64,000 nt of DNA from an uncultured Duncaniella sp. (GCF_910578445.1 NZ_CAJTQC010000001.1:189919-253918), one strand, 5' to 3'. Shown: positions 35,648 through 44,562, counted from the stretch's first letter. A program made the numbers and translations. The notes: a model not told the origin generated them from the letters alone.

Positions 35648-36301
35648 ATGCGCAAACTTCATCTCCTTCTTATTCTTTCCCTGACATTTATCGCCGGTGC
35701 GGATTTAAATGCGCGGACCCGTGGACAGAACCACAGCCGGATGGAATCCTGCCACAACGAACGGATGCACCATTCCGATAAGGCAAAGAATCATCGCAGG
35801 CATTGCCGCCCGACATATTTCGTCGACAGCAACGGTGCATATTTCAATGGCCATGCCATCAAGGACGCTTCGCCTTCAAGCTTCAAGATTCTGGAAGATT
35901 ATTATGCAAAGGACTCTTGGAACGTATATTATCGAGGGAAAAAAGTACATGACGCGACAAGCGGCTCATTCCATGTCGTAGGCGACGGCTATGCTAAAGA
36001 TTCGTGGAATGTATATTTCTGCGGACATAAGATTGCCGACGCATCATCCGGTAGTTTCAAAATACTTAAGGACGGCTATGCCAAAGACTCTTGGAACGTA
36101 TATTTCGACGGGAAAGCTGTCAAAGACGCATCCCCCGGCAGTTTCCGCGTCCTTCCCGACGGATATGCCAAAGATACGTGGAACGTCTACTTCGACGGTA
36201 TGAAAATTCCGGGAGCGACATCAGGAAATTTCAAAGTCATGAAAGACGGCTACGCCAAAGACTCTTGGAATACATATTACATGGGCCGGAAAGTCAACTG
36301 A
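35648..36301 (+). CDS. Secreted DKNYY-type repeat protein
   Basis: A 217-residue protein. A signal peptide (MRKLHLLLILSLTFIAGADL) is followed by a basic His-rich segment and then four full and two partial copies of a 29-residue repeat. The repeat is typified by DGYAKDSWNVYFDGK and ASSGSFKIL, which matches the DKNYY family. The copies are 87 bp long and well conserved at the DNA level in the AKDSWNVY core. DKNYY proteins occur on bacterial surfaces, but their role is unknown. Confidence 0.8.
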   Translation: MRKLHLLLILSLTFIAGADLNARTRGQNHSRMESCHNERMHHSDKAKNHRRHCRPTYFVDSNGAYFNGHAIKDASPSSFKILEDYYAKDSWNVYYRGKKVHDATSGSFHVVGDGYAKDSWNVYFCGHKIADASSGSFKILKDGYAKDSWNVYFDGKAVKDASPGSFRVLPDGYAKDTWNVYFDGMKIPGATSGNFKVMKDGYAKDSWNTYYMGRKVN

Positions 36302-36378
36302 CTTCCGACAAAGATTACAAATCGGTTTCATTTGGCCATAAATTTACTGTCAGGCAACTCTTTTTTACAGGGATTTTG

Positions 36379-36386
36379 TAATTTTG
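36379..36386 (+). promoter_or_regulatory. -7 box for the GT2 gene
   Basis: TAATTTTG, exact TAnnTTTG match, 70 bp before the GT2 start. No clear -33 element. Confidence 0.45.
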
Positions 36387-36456
36387 CAGCGAAATTTAAC
36401 ATTGAAGGCCTCACAGTCTTTTTAATGTCCATACATTTACATTATATGCACTCACG

Positions 36457-37635
36457 ATGTTTGAATTTGTAATAACGCCGACCATAATAACACTCTTCTC
36501 AATAATCATAATATCTACAATATATCTGCTGACCGGTTTCCGTCACTATGTCGCATCGGTGAGCAAACGTGTCGCTATCGATGATTCCACTCCGTTTCCG
36601 CCCGACGACTCAGCCTACCCTTCTGTATCGGTCATCATCTATTCCGAAGACGATGCTGAAAATCTGGAAACACTTATCCATCAAATTTTTGAGCAGGACT
36701 ACCAGAGTCAGTTTGAAGTCATCGTCGTCAATGATGGCGCAGTCTCATCGACAAAGGATGTAATCGCGAGACTCGAACGGACCTATCCCAACCTCTACAT
36801 GACGTTCACTCCGTTGCAGTCCCGCTCGCTTTCGCGCAAGAAACTTGCAATCACTCTCGGCATAAAGGCAGCCCGCTATGAAACAGTCTTCCTGACATCC
36901 GGCAATTGCTCCATAGAGTCAAAGACATGGCTCAAAAGCATGGCCCGGCATTTTGCACAAGGCAAAGAAATAGTCATCGGCTACGCTACACCCCTGATTC
37001 CCGAAGATGCTCCGAATCCATGGAAACGCCTCCATGCCTTCGACCAAGTAAGGACCGCGGTCGAATACCTTTCATGGGCCATCGCAGGTCATCCCTACAG
37101 GGGCAACTGTTATAATCTCGCCTACCGTCGGTCGGTTTTCTTCAAGAACAAGGGATTTTCACGTGCATTGCATCTAAAATATGGCGACGACGATGTGTTT
37201 GTCAATGAAGTGTCCAATTCCGACAATACGGCCATTGAACTCTCCACTGCTTCTATTGTCGAAGTCCACGATCCATACCCGCAAATCGCCCACAAAAACG
37301 CAAAGCTACGCTACAATTACACGGCAAAATCGCTTAAGACGTCAGCCCGGCGCTTCTTCGGGTCTTGTTCGCTCGCATGGTGGGCACTGCTTGGATCGAC
37401 AGTCGCAATTTCAATCATCGGATTTCCGTCGCTGATCCCGCTCATTGCCTCATGCGTCATACTCCTCGCCACAGCCATAACCCTGATGTTCACATGGCGC
37501 AAGACCTCGCGTGCAATCGGCTCACGCTCGTTGCTCATAACCGTCCCGTGGTTCATGACCTATGAGCCGATCTACAATTTCTATTACCGCATCAAAGGCT
37601 TATTCAAGAAATCCGACAATCTTTCGTGGAACTAA
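36457..37635 (+). CDS. Membrane-bound family 2 glycosyltransferase
   Basis: A 392-residue processive-type GT2. One N-terminal transmembrane helix (TPTIITLFSIIIISTIYLL) is followed by the GT-A domain with VSVIIYSEDDAENLETLI (nucleotide-binding fold). VNDGAVSSTK stands in place of the first DxD region, and a YGDDDVFVNE acidic motif is present. Two or three C-terminal helices between about residues 310 and 350 anchor it. It probably adds a sugar to a surface polysaccharide or lipid; donor and acceptor are unknown. It stands alone. Confidence 0.82.
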   Translation: MFEFVITPTIITLFSIIIISTIYLLTGFRHYVASVSKRVAIDDSTPFPPDDSAYPSVSVIIYSEDDAENLETLIHQIFEQDYQSQFEVIVVNDGAVSSTKDVIARLERTYPNLYMTFTPLQSRSLSRKKLAITLGIKAARYETVFLTSGNCSIESKTWLKSMARHFAQGKEIVIGYATPLIPEDAPNPWKRLHAFDQVRTAVEYLSWAIAGHPYRGNCYNLAYRRSVFFKNKGFSRALHLKYGDDDVFVNEVSNSDNTAIELSTASIVEVHDPYPQIAHKNAKLRYNYTAKSLKTSARRFFGSCSLAWWALLGSTVAISIIGFPSLIPLIASCVILLATAITLMFTWRKTSRAIGSRSLLITVPWFMTYEPIYNFYYRIKGLFKKSDNLSWN

Positions 37636-37637
37636 CT

Positions 37638-37718
37638 AAGAGGCTGTTTTAAGCCTCTTGGAGTTTTTGGGTTAAGATACTCCACTAAAAATTGACACTA
37701 AATTTTAAACAGCCTCTA
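37638..37718. repeat. Short inverted-repeat element (MITE- or terminator-like) between GT2 and folB
   Basis: AGAGGCTGTTT at 37639-37649 and its exact complement at 37707-37717 bound an 80-bp AT-rich segment with no coding capacity. The left end also folds alone as an 8-bp stem (37638-37659), which could terminate the GT2 transcript. GAGGCTGTTT-type ends resemble insertion-sequence termini, but no transposase or obvious target duplication is seen. Confidence 0.5.
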
Positions 37719-37734
37719 AAACCCGGTCAAAATA

Positions 37735-38088
37735 ATGAAAGGCATTATTGAAATCAACGGTCTTCGGCTATTCGCACGTCATGGCGTCTTTGAGGAAGAA
37801 CGCATCAATGGCAATACATTCGAACTTACCGTCCACCTGTGTTATCCGATTGACCGCGCGGTCATGACAGACAATGTCGCCGACACGCTCAACTATGCGG
37901 AAGCCATCGAAATCATCCGCAAAGAGATGGAAATTCCATCAAGGCTTCTCGAACACGTGGTCGGCCGCATCCGTTCGGCTCTGCTTTCAGCCTATCCGGC
38001 CATCACTTCCGGCTCGATAAAGCTGACAAAGCTCAATCCGCCGATTCCTGTCGACATTGACGGAACAGCCGTGAAAATCGAATGGTAA
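37735..38088 (+). CDS. folB: Dihydroneopterin aldolase
   Basis: Converts 7,8-dihydroneopterin to 6-hydroxymethyl-dihydropterin and glycolaldehyde in folate synthesis. The 117-residue protein has the FolB signature GLRLFARHGVFEEERINGNTF, the NYAEAIEII segment carrying the pterin-binding Glu region, and LLEHVVGRI. The C-terminal KLTKLNPPI segment completes the tunnelling fold. Other folate genes are not adjacent. It is 87 bp upstream of the COG0523 GTPase. Confidence 0.94.
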   Translation: MKGIIEINGLRLFARHGVFEEERINGNTFELTVHLCYPIDRAVMTDNVADTLNYAEAIEIIRKEMEIPSRLLEHVVGRIRSALLSAYPAITSGSIKLTKLNPPIPVDIDGTAVKIEW

Positions 38089-38175
38089 CCAGCACGGTAT
38101 AGTCTGCCACGCAGAAATCTACAGCACACAATTCAACAATCAGTTTAATCATATCTAAGGTTTTTCTTTAAGCAT

Positions 38176-39501
38176 ATGTCAGCCTCAACCCCCATACTCC
38201 TGCTTACCGGCTATCTTGGAAGCGGAAAGACAACACTTGTCAATCACATTCTTACCAACGAACGTGGAATTAAATTTGCTGTAATCGTCAATGACATCGG
38301 CGAAGTCAACATCGATGCCGACCTTATACAGCGTGGCGGAATTGTCGGCTCGAAGGACGATTCACTTGTCGCCCTCCAGAACGGATGTATCTGTTGCACA
38401 TTAAAGATGGATCTTGTAAAACAGATCGACGAGATACTCTCGATGGGCAAATTTGACTATATCGTCATTGAAGCGAGCGGAATCTGCGAACCGGCTCCAA
38501 TCGCTCAGACCATCTGCTCGATTCCGCGCATGGGTGAGGAATTTCTTAAAAACGGAGTTCCACGTCTCGACTGCATCGTGACAGTGGTCGATGCTCTCCG
38601 CATGCAGGATGAATTCTCCTGCGGAGAAGCTCTCACCGCCGCTAAGCACGACGAGGAAGATATCGCAAACCTCGTAATCCAGCAGATTGAGTTCTGCAAC
38701 ATCGTCATACTCAACAAGATTTCGGAAGTCACAGCCGATGAGCGTGGCAGAATCCGTGCTATAATCAAGACCATCAATCCCGGGGCACGAATCATCGAGT
38801 GTGACTATGCCGATGTCGATATCGAAAGTATAATCAATACACACCTCTTCGATTTCACCAAAGTAGCCACTTCCGCCGCATGGGTCAAGGAAATCGAAAA
38901 ACCGATTGAACAAATCGAGGAGGAAGAACGCCACCACCACGAGCATCATGAACATCATGAGCATCATCACCACGAACACGAAGATGAGCATGAACATGAA
39001 CACGAGCACCATCACAACCATGATGACGAATGTGAATGCGGCCACCACCATGACGACCATCACGAGCATGGGCATGAATGCACTTGCGGATGCCATCATC
39101 ACCACCACCATCATGGCGAAGGCGAAGCGGAGGAATATGGCATAAGCACCTTTGTCTATTTCCGCCGTCCCGGTTTCGACCTCAACAAATTCGACTATCT
39201 TGCAGCCAACAACTGGCCAAAAAGCATCATCCGTTCGAAAGGAATATGCTATTTCGGCAACAACCCCGACATGTCATATCTCTTCGAGAGCGCCGGCCGT
39301 CAGAAACAGCTGAAAGAAGCCGGAATGTGGTTTGCGACAGCGCCCGAGGACGAACTTCGCGAAATGGCCGAACAAGACCCCTCGATACTTCGCGACTGGG
39401 ATCCGGACTATGGTGACCGTATGATTAAAATCGTATTCATCGGACAGAATCTTGACCGTAAAGCAATCACTGAATCACTTGATGCCTGTCTGGACGTATA
39501 A
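38176..39501 (+). CDS. COG0523/CobW-family GTPase with long histidine-rich metal-binding insert
   Basis: G3E-family metallochaperone predicted to deliver Zn (or Co/Ni) to a target protein at the cost of GTP. Motifs: P-loop GYLGSGKTT (residues 12-20), metal-binding CxCC in GCICCTLKMD, and the ASG/NKI guanine-specificity region. Between about residues 250 and 317 lies a stretch made almost entirely of His, Glu and Asp with a few Cys (ECECGHHH, ECTCGCHH), an evident metal reservoir. The CobW C-terminal domain follows. No Zur box was recognised upstream. uup begins 25 bp downstream. Confidence 0.92.
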   Translation: MSASTPILLLTGYLGSGKTTLVNHILTNERGIKFAVIVNDIGEVNIDADLIQRGGIVGSKDDSLVALQNGCICCTLKMDLVKQIDEILSMGKFDYIVIEASGICEPAPIAQTICSIPRMGEEFLKNGVPRLDCIVTVVDALRMQDEFSCGEALTAAKHDEEDIANLVIQQIEFCNIVILNKISEVTADERGRIRAIIKTINPGARIIECDYADVDIESIINTHLFDFTKVATSAAWVKEIEKPIEQIEEEERHHHEHHEHHEHHHHEHEDEHEHEHEHHHNHDDECECGHHHDDHHEHGHECTCGCHHHHHHHGEGEAEEYGISTFVYFRRPGFDLNKFDYLAANNWPKSIIRSKGICYFGNNPDMSYLFESAGRQKQLKEAGMWFATAPEDELREMAEQDPSILRDWDPDYGDRMIKIVFIGQNLDRKAITESLDACLDV

Positions 39502-39526
39502 GTTCCCGATTTTACCGCCTTGACCA

Positions 39527-41320
39527 ATGAAACCATATCTTCAAGTTGAAAATCTCACCAAGAGCTACGGCGACCGCATGCTCTTTGACTCGGTAACTTT
39601 CGGAGTGAACGAGGGTGACAAAATAGGGTTGATAGCCAAGAACGGCACAGGAAAATCAACACTTCTACGTATTCTTTCCGGCTCTGAAGCCCCCGACAGC
39701 GGTAACGTGATTTTCCGCAATGGCCTTCGCGTCGGATTCCTTGCACAGATGCCGGAGTTTGAAAAAGGGTTGTCGATAATGGACAATCTGGTTGCCACTG
39801 TAAAACCTGAGGAGCATGAGGAATGGGGTCATGAAGACCGCATACGCCAGATGCTCTCTCAGCTTGGCATCGAAAATCCGGACCAGACGGTCGACCACCT
39901 TTCCGGCGGACAGATAAAGCGCGTCGCGCTCGCGCAGGTTTTGCTCGGAAATCCCGACCTGCTGATTCTCGACGAACCTACCAACCATCTCGACCTCCAG
40001 TCGGTCGAATGGCTGGAGAACTACCTCACACGCATGCGTGTCACACTCCTGATGGTCACGCATGACCGTTATTTCCTTGACCGCGTCTGCAACAAGATTA
40101 TTGAAATCGACATGAAGCAGATTTTCACCTACGAGGGCAACTTCGACCTCTATCTCCGTCGGCGTGCGGAGCGCATAGAGGCCCTTACAGGTGAGCTTGC
40201 CAAGGTCAAAAACACGCTCCGCAAGGAACAGGAATGGATGCGTCGGCAACCGCAGGCCCGTGCCGGAAAAGCGCGCTACCGAATAAACGCGTTCTATGAT
40301 CTCAAGGAACGCTCCCGGGCAAATTATGACGAGAAACAAATCGACCCGACAGAAATAAAATCATCCTATATCGGATCTAAGATTTTCGAGGCTGAAAACA
40401 TCTCGAAACGTTTCGGCGACAAAGTGATTCTCGATGACTTCACATACACCTTCGCCCGCTACGAGAAGCTTGGCATCATCGGAGGGAACGGTGTCGGGAA
40501 ATCGACATTCGTCAAAATGCTTCAAGGCCTCATAGCCCCCGACAGCGGAGAGTGGAATGTGGGCGAGACAGTCCGTTTCGGATATTATTCGCAGGACGGA
40601 CTTCAGCTTCCTCCCGGCAAAAAGGTAATCGATGCCATAACCGACATCACAGAGGACGTGGTCATAAACGGGACTACACACTATTCGCCGATGCAGTTCC
40701 TCACACGCTTCCTGTTTTCGCCTGCCGACCAGCAGAAGTATATCTCCACTCTAAGCGGAGGAGAGATGCGCAGGCTTCATCTTGCCGCCGTCCTCATAAC
40801 ACAGCCAAACTTCCTGATTCTCGACGAGCCGACAAACGACCTCGACATCATGACCCTCGGCATCCTTGAGGAATATCTCAGAGAGTTCAAAGGGTGTGTC
40901 ATCGTCATTTCCCACGACCGTTTCTTCCTTGATTCGATAGTAGACCACCTCTTTGTCATGGAAGGAAACGGCGTAATCAAAGATTTCCCCGGAAACTATA
41001 CTGACTACCGCAATTATCTCAAGGAATTGCAGAAGGCATCGCAGGAAACGGCCAAGGCATCACAGCCGGCATCGCAGCCATCCTCACAGCGTCGTGAAAC
41101 ATCGCGCCCGCAGAAACTCACATTCAAAGAACGCAAAGAGCTGGAGGCGCTGACAAAAGAAATCGAAGAACTGACAGAAGAAAAATCCACTCTCGAATCA
41201 CTCTTTAATTCAGGAGCGGAAATAGCCGACATCGCCGATAAGGCGCGCCGATACAGCGAACTCAAGGATATTCTTGATGAAAAAGAGCTTCGCTGGCTTG
41301 AACTGTCGGAAAAAGAATAG
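39527..41320 (+). CDS. uup: ABC-F ATPase, Uup type
   Basis: Soluble protein with two ABC domains that acts on ribosomes or DNA-branch structures rather than in transport. Walker A motifs are AKNGTGKSTL and GGNGVGKSTF; signature motifs are LSGGQIKRVALAQ and LSGGEMRRLHLAA; Walker B motifs are LLILDEPTNHLD and FLILDEPTNDLD. The linker contains RRQPQARAGKARYRI, the feature that separates Uup from EttA and other ABC-F groups. A C-terminal coiled coil (residues 530-597) matches the DNA-binding tail of Uup. Length is 597 aa. Confidence 0.93.
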   Translation: MKPYLQVENLTKSYGDRMLFDSVTFGVNEGDKIGLIAKNGTGKSTLLRILSGSEAPDSGNVIFRNGLRVGFLAQMPEFEKGLSIMDNLVATVKPEEHEEWGHEDRIRQMLSQLGIENPDQTVDHLSGGQIKRVALAQVLLGNPDLLILDEPTNHLDLQSVEWLENYLTRMRVTLLMVTHDRYFLDRVCNKIIEIDMKQIFTYEGNFDLYLRRRAERIEALTGELAKVKNTLRKEQEWMRRQPQARAGKARYRINAFYDLKERSRANYDEKQIDPTEIKSSYIGSKIFEAENISKRFGDKVILDDFTYTFARYEKLGIIGGNGVGKSTFVKMLQGLIAPDSGEWNVGETVRFGYYSQDGLQLPPGKKVIDAITDITEDVVINGTTHYSPMQFLTRFLFSPADQQKYISTLSGGEMRRLHLAAVLITQPNFLILDEPTNDLDIMTLGILEEYLREFKGCVIVISHDRFFLDSIVDHLFVMEGNGVIKDFPGNYTDYRNYLKELQKASQETAKASQPASQPSSQRRETSRPQKLTFKERKELEALTKEIEELTEEKSTLESLFNSGAEIADIADKARRYSELKDILDEKELRWLELSEKE

Positions 41321-41365
41321 CGAGACAAAACGACTTGCCATAAACGAAACCGTAAAGACAATCGT

Positions 41366-41409
41366 TATATCAGTGTGCATGCTTTTTATCAAGTGTGCGC
41401 ACTGATATA
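41366..41409. terminator. Hairpin between convergent uup and small TPR gene
   Basis: A 14-bp stem with one mismatch (41366-41379 and 41396-41409) around a loop containing TTTTTATC. It lies between converging stops and probably ends both transcripts. Confidence 0.6.
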
Positions 41410-41457
41410 GCAGATATAGCCGGATTCATTTTCACGAAACGGCTGTTATGCCCTACA

Positions 41458-41730
41458 CTATGGATTGTACAGATCCGGATTAAAGAAATCAGCGATGTCA
41501 CGTGCGTTTTCAAGCGCCTTTACCGCCGGACCATCCGGATTGATCAGCGAAGCTTTGGCATAGTCACCGGTAGCGCCGGCATGGTCACCGACACGCCATT
41601 TAGCTTTTCCACGGGCAAAGAGCAGCGCATCGTCATCAGGCGTCGCCTCTATGAGTCGGTCAAGCTCCTCGATAGCCTCACGCAATCGGTTTTCAGAAAT
41701 CAATTGCTTATATGTTTCAACTACACCCAT
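41458..41730 (-). CDS. Small TPR-domain protein
   Basis: A 90-residue protein made of roughly two tetratricopeptide units (LREAIEELDRLIEATPDDDALLFARG, then a second unit ending in INPDGPAVKAL). It has no signal peptide, so it is cytoplasmic and likely binds another protein. Small TPR proteins like this recur in Bacteroidales with unknown role. It is divergent from the phytase gene, and its predicted -33 box reaches that gene's start codon. Confidence 0.8.
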   Translation of the reverse strand: MGVVETYKQLISENRLREAIEELDRLIEATPDDDALLFARGKAKWRVGDHAGATGDYAKASLINPDGPAVKALENARDIADFFNPDLYNP

Positions 41731-41768
41731 TTTTTCAGTGTTATTTTATTTACGGTGTTACGTTCCCG

Positions 41769-41799
41769 CAAAGCTACTAAAAAGAATTGTCATCCACAA
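41769..41799 (-). promoter_or_regulatory. Promoter of the small TPR gene
   Basis: Minus strand TAGCTTTG (41769-41776), exact TAnnTTTG, with TTG about 20 bp upstream at 41797-41799. It overlaps the start codon of the divergent phosphatase gene. Confidence 0.5.
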
Positions 41800-43064
41800 T
41801 GAAGAAACGACACTTTTTACTTGCCTTCGTCATCGGTGCTGCCCTATCGGCCAACGCACTCGACCCGACCGCAACCGACTATACGTTCATTGAATGTCAA
41901 GGCTCGGCCATTCCCTATCCCGACCGTACAGTCGATGGCCTCGCCTACCCCGACTCGCTTAAGCCTGTCTACCTGAACCACGTAGGCCGTCACGGTGCGC
42001 GCTTCCTCTCGTCGTCGAAATATACCACCTCGCTTCTCCGTTCACTCCACAAGGCCGATAGTCTTCGGACCATCACTCCGATGGGACGCGAACTTATCAA
42101 TGTCTGCAACCTTGTGGTGGAGCGCACAGCCGGACGGTGGGGAGCACTCGACTCGCTCGGCATGGCCGAACAGCGCGCCATTGCCTCGCGCGCATTCATG
42201 GCATTCCGTCCACTGTTTGACAACACAAAAATCAATGCTATCTCGTCATACGTTCCACGCTGTGTGATGTCAATGGACGAGTTTACCCACCAGCTCACAC
42301 GCCTCAACAACAAAGTTGAAATCTACATGTCGTCAGGGCGTCAGAACTCACCGCTCGTCCGTCCCTGGCAAAACGATGAAGCCTACAAGGAATATATGGC
42401 AGGCGAAGGATGGCACAAAGTCTATGACGATTACTTCAACAAGCAAGTCCCGACATCATTGGCCGAACGCGCGCTGGGGAAAAGCTATCCGTTTGACGGC
42501 GACGAAGCCAAGGACGTAAGCATGGCTATCTACAAGGTTCTTGCCGGATGCTCGGCAATGTCAATCGAACTTGACCTCCAGAAATATTTCACCAAAGCAG
42601 AAATCAATGCGCTTTGGAGTGTCGAGAATCTCCATCACTATCTCACACACTCTGCCTCTACCCTCTCAAACGCCGCCCCTGAACTTGCGAGCAGACTTCT
42701 TGCCGAACTGATATCAACTGTCGACGACTATATCGAAGGGAAGAACCAATACAGCGTAATGCTCCGTTTCGGACATGCCGAGACAATGATGCCGCTTCTG
42801 GCGCTCATGCACATTCCCGGCTGCTACTACATGACTAACTATTTCGACACAGTGGGCCTCCACTGGCGCGATTTCTATGTAGTGCCGATGGCATCAAATC
42901 TTCAGATGATTGTCTTCCGTGCCGAGAGCGGGAAATATTATGTAAGGGTCAACCTTAACGAAGTCCCTGTGCCCCTGATTCCCGGACGCAGCGACATCTA
43001 CATTCCGTGGACGGCAGCGCGCGAATATCTCAACCGCTGCCTACCGCTAAGCATGCAGCTTTGA
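41799..43064 (+). CDS. Secreted histidine acid phosphatase, MINPP-like phytase
   Basis: Predicted to remove phosphates from inositol polyphosphates such as dietary phytate. A signal peptide (MKKRHFLLAFVIGAALSANA) is followed by the branch-2 histidine phosphatase motif RHGARF (residues 64-69). The proton-donor motif is HAET (RFGHAETMMP), the HAE form typical of multiple inositol polyphosphate phosphatases, rather than the HD form of bacterial acid phosphatases. Gut Bacteroides carry a characterised MINPP of this kind. The ATG at 41799 is used; an upstream TTG would only disturb the signal peptide. Confidence 0.88.
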   Translation: MKKRHFLLAFVIGAALSANALDPTATDYTFIECQGSAIPYPDRTVDGLAYPDSLKPVYLNHVGRHGARFLSSSKYTTSLLRSLHKADSLRTITPMGRELINVCNLVVERTAGRWGALDSLGMAEQRAIASRAFMAFRPLFDNTKINAISSYVPRCVMSMDEFTHQLTRLNNKVEIYMSSGRQNSPLVRPWQNDEAYKEYMAGEGWHKVYDDYFNKQVPTSLAERALGKSYPFDGDEAKDVSMAIYKVLAGCSAMSIELDLQKYFTKAEINALWSVENLHHYLTHSASTLSNAAPELASRLLAELISTVDDYIEGKNQYSVMLRFGHAETMMPLLALMHIPGCYYMTNYFDTVGLHWRDFYVVPMASNLQMIVFRAESGKYYVRVNLNEVPVPLIPGRSDIYIPWTAAREYLNRCLPLSMQL

Positions 43065-43097
43065 GTCTCTTATCGAACCTTATCAAACATAAAAGAC

Positions 43098-43135
43098 GTC
43101 CTGTGATAGCCTAAGGCCTTCACGGGACTATTTTT
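43098..43135 (+). terminator. Terminator after the phytase gene
   Basis: GTCCTGTGA (43098-43106) pairs with TCACGGGAC (43120-43128), one G-T pair, followed by TATTTTTAT. Confidence 0.7.
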
Positions 43136-43246
43136 ATAAATATCTCACTCTGATAAAAAAACGGCCAAAATACAAACAAATCTAAAAAGATTTAAAGCCC
43201 CAACTTTTTCATCGTCAAAAAATGGGTTATTTTCTATTTTTTATCG

Positions 43247-43254
43247 TACTTTTG
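43247..43254 (+). promoter_or_regulatory. -7 box for the galactofuranosyltransferase-like gene
   Basis: TACTTTTG, exact TAnnTTTG match, 39 bp before the ATG. No -33 match at standard spacing. Confidence 0.45.
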
Positions 43255-43292
43255 TCGAATATCATGTTTCTTCAATAAAACAGAGACTGTTT

Positions 43293-44336
43293 ATGTTAAA
43301 CCGGAAATTTATCTCACGGAACTACAAGCATCTCAACAATGGTGGTGGAATCGCCAAAAGTGATATAGACATCACATTAGAAAATTTAGGCTATCAGAAC
43401 ATAGGATTAAAAAGAACCTTCTATCACAATAACATCATTCATGGCATTCGCAATTTAATCGGACTACAAAAGGCTATGATGTCAATTCATCAAAATGACG
43501 TAATAGTCCTGCAATATCCAATGAAAATGTATTTCGACAAAATCTGCGAGAAGGCACACCGACACGGGGCAAAAATCATCTGTCTTATACACGACCTTTC
43601 ATCTTTCAGAAACAAATCGCTCACACCCGACGAGGAAATAAAACGGTTAAATGCCACAGATGTACTTCTGACACACAACCACATGATGCGCCAATGGCTG
43701 TCGGAGCATGGATGCAAAGTCAAAATGATTGATTATGAAATCATGGACTATCTTCACGGCGAATCCGGCGAACCTCACGAACCTGTAGCCGGCAACTATT
43801 CACTGTTTTATGTAGGGAATGTCTCTTTCAAGACCCATCCTTATCTGAGAAAACTTGCGGAAATAATGCCCGACCGAGACATCTATATCTATGGGCATCA
43901 TCCTGATACGGAAGAAATATCGAAATACAAAAATCTGCATTATATGGGCATAGTCTCTGACCGTCAGATAATAAAATCCCACATGGGAGATTTCGGACTC
44001 TCATGGTATGGAGAGTCGCTTGATGACGGAGTCGGGCGTATCGGCGAATACATGTCATATAACAATCCACACAAAGTATCACTCTACCTACGATGTAATG
44101 CACCGGTTATTGTATGGTCCAAAGCCGGACGTGCAGAGTTTATCGAAAAGGAACACATAGGCCTTACCGTCAACTCATTGGCCACGCTCGACGAAAAACT
44201 AAAAAAGATTGACGACAAAGAATACAGACATCTTACGGACAATGTCAGAAAAATAAACGCAAAGCTTAAGTCCGGCTTTTATCTTGACCAAGCCCTCCGC
44301 CAAGCGATTGACTATCTCAGCGTGAGTTCGACATAA
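43293..44336 (+). CDS. Galactofuranosyltransferase-like glycosyltransferase
   Basis: A 347-residue GT-B-type enzyme resembling the bacterial beta-1,6-galactofuranosyltransferase group. It opens with NNGGGIAKSDIDITLENLG, has a VIVLQYPMK strand and an LIHDL turn, and the donor-side segment SWYGESLDDGVGRIGEYMSYN followed by NPHKVSLYLRCNAPVIVWSKAG. It is likely to build surface glycans. The Galf donor is inferred from resemblance only; no UDP-galactopyranose mutase gene is nearby. It marks the start of an AT-richer stretch up to 46.3 kb. Confidence 0.75.
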   Translation: MLNRKFISRNYKHLNNGGGIAKSDIDITLENLGYQNIGLKRTFYHNNIIHGIRNLIGLQKAMMSIHQNDVIVLQYPMKMYFDKICEKAHRHGAKIICLIHDLSSFRNKSLTPDEEIKRLNATDVLLTHNHMMRQWLSEHGCKVKMIDYEIMDYLHGESGEPHEPVAGNYSLFYVGNVSFKTHPYLRKLAEIMPDRDIYIYGHHPDTEEISKYKNLHYMGIVSDRQIIKSHMGDFGLSWYGESLDDGVGRIGEYMSYNNPHKVSLYLRCNAPVIVWSKAGRAEFIEKEHIGLTVNSLATLDEKLKKIDDKEYRHLTDNVRKINAKLKSGFYLDQALRQAIDYLSVSST

Positions 44337-44411
44337 TCAATCAGAAAAACAGTTTATTATCAGTAAAAAATCCAAAGATATAAACTGTATCCTCGGATAG
44401 AAGCAGTTTAG

Positions 44412-44473
44412 ATATGGCACTCAAGGTATTGGTTTATGAAATTTTCAAATGACCAATGTCTTGAGTGCCATAT
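44412..44473. repeat. Long near-perfect hairpin between convergent genes
   Basis: Arms of 22 bp (44412-44433 and 44452-44473) with two mismatches enclose an 18-nt loop. There is no T-tract, and the rest of the 226-bp gap (44337-44562) has nothing recognisable. It could act as a bidirectional terminator, or be a small palindromic mobile repeat. Confidence 0.65.
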
Positions 44474-44562
44474 ATAGTCTACTCATTAACTGATTCAACA
44501 AGTATTCTTATACCAAATAAATCTTGTCAGAAACCGACATAAACGAGTTTAATGTTAGTTTA

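Noticed and set aside
35648..36301. CRISPR-like regular repeats
   Set aside because: The 87-bp periodicity comes from the in-frame 29-residue protein repeat; there are no spacers. No other regular repeat-spacer array was seen.
38401..39114. Long open frame on the minus strand inside the COG0523 gene
   Set aside because: It is the antisense of the His/Asp codon repeats, giving a monotonous Met/Val-rich translation; the plus-strand gene has all family motifs.
39665..40339. 224-codon open frame opposite uup
   Set aside because: Antisense of a complete ABC-F gene; no start context and no domain.
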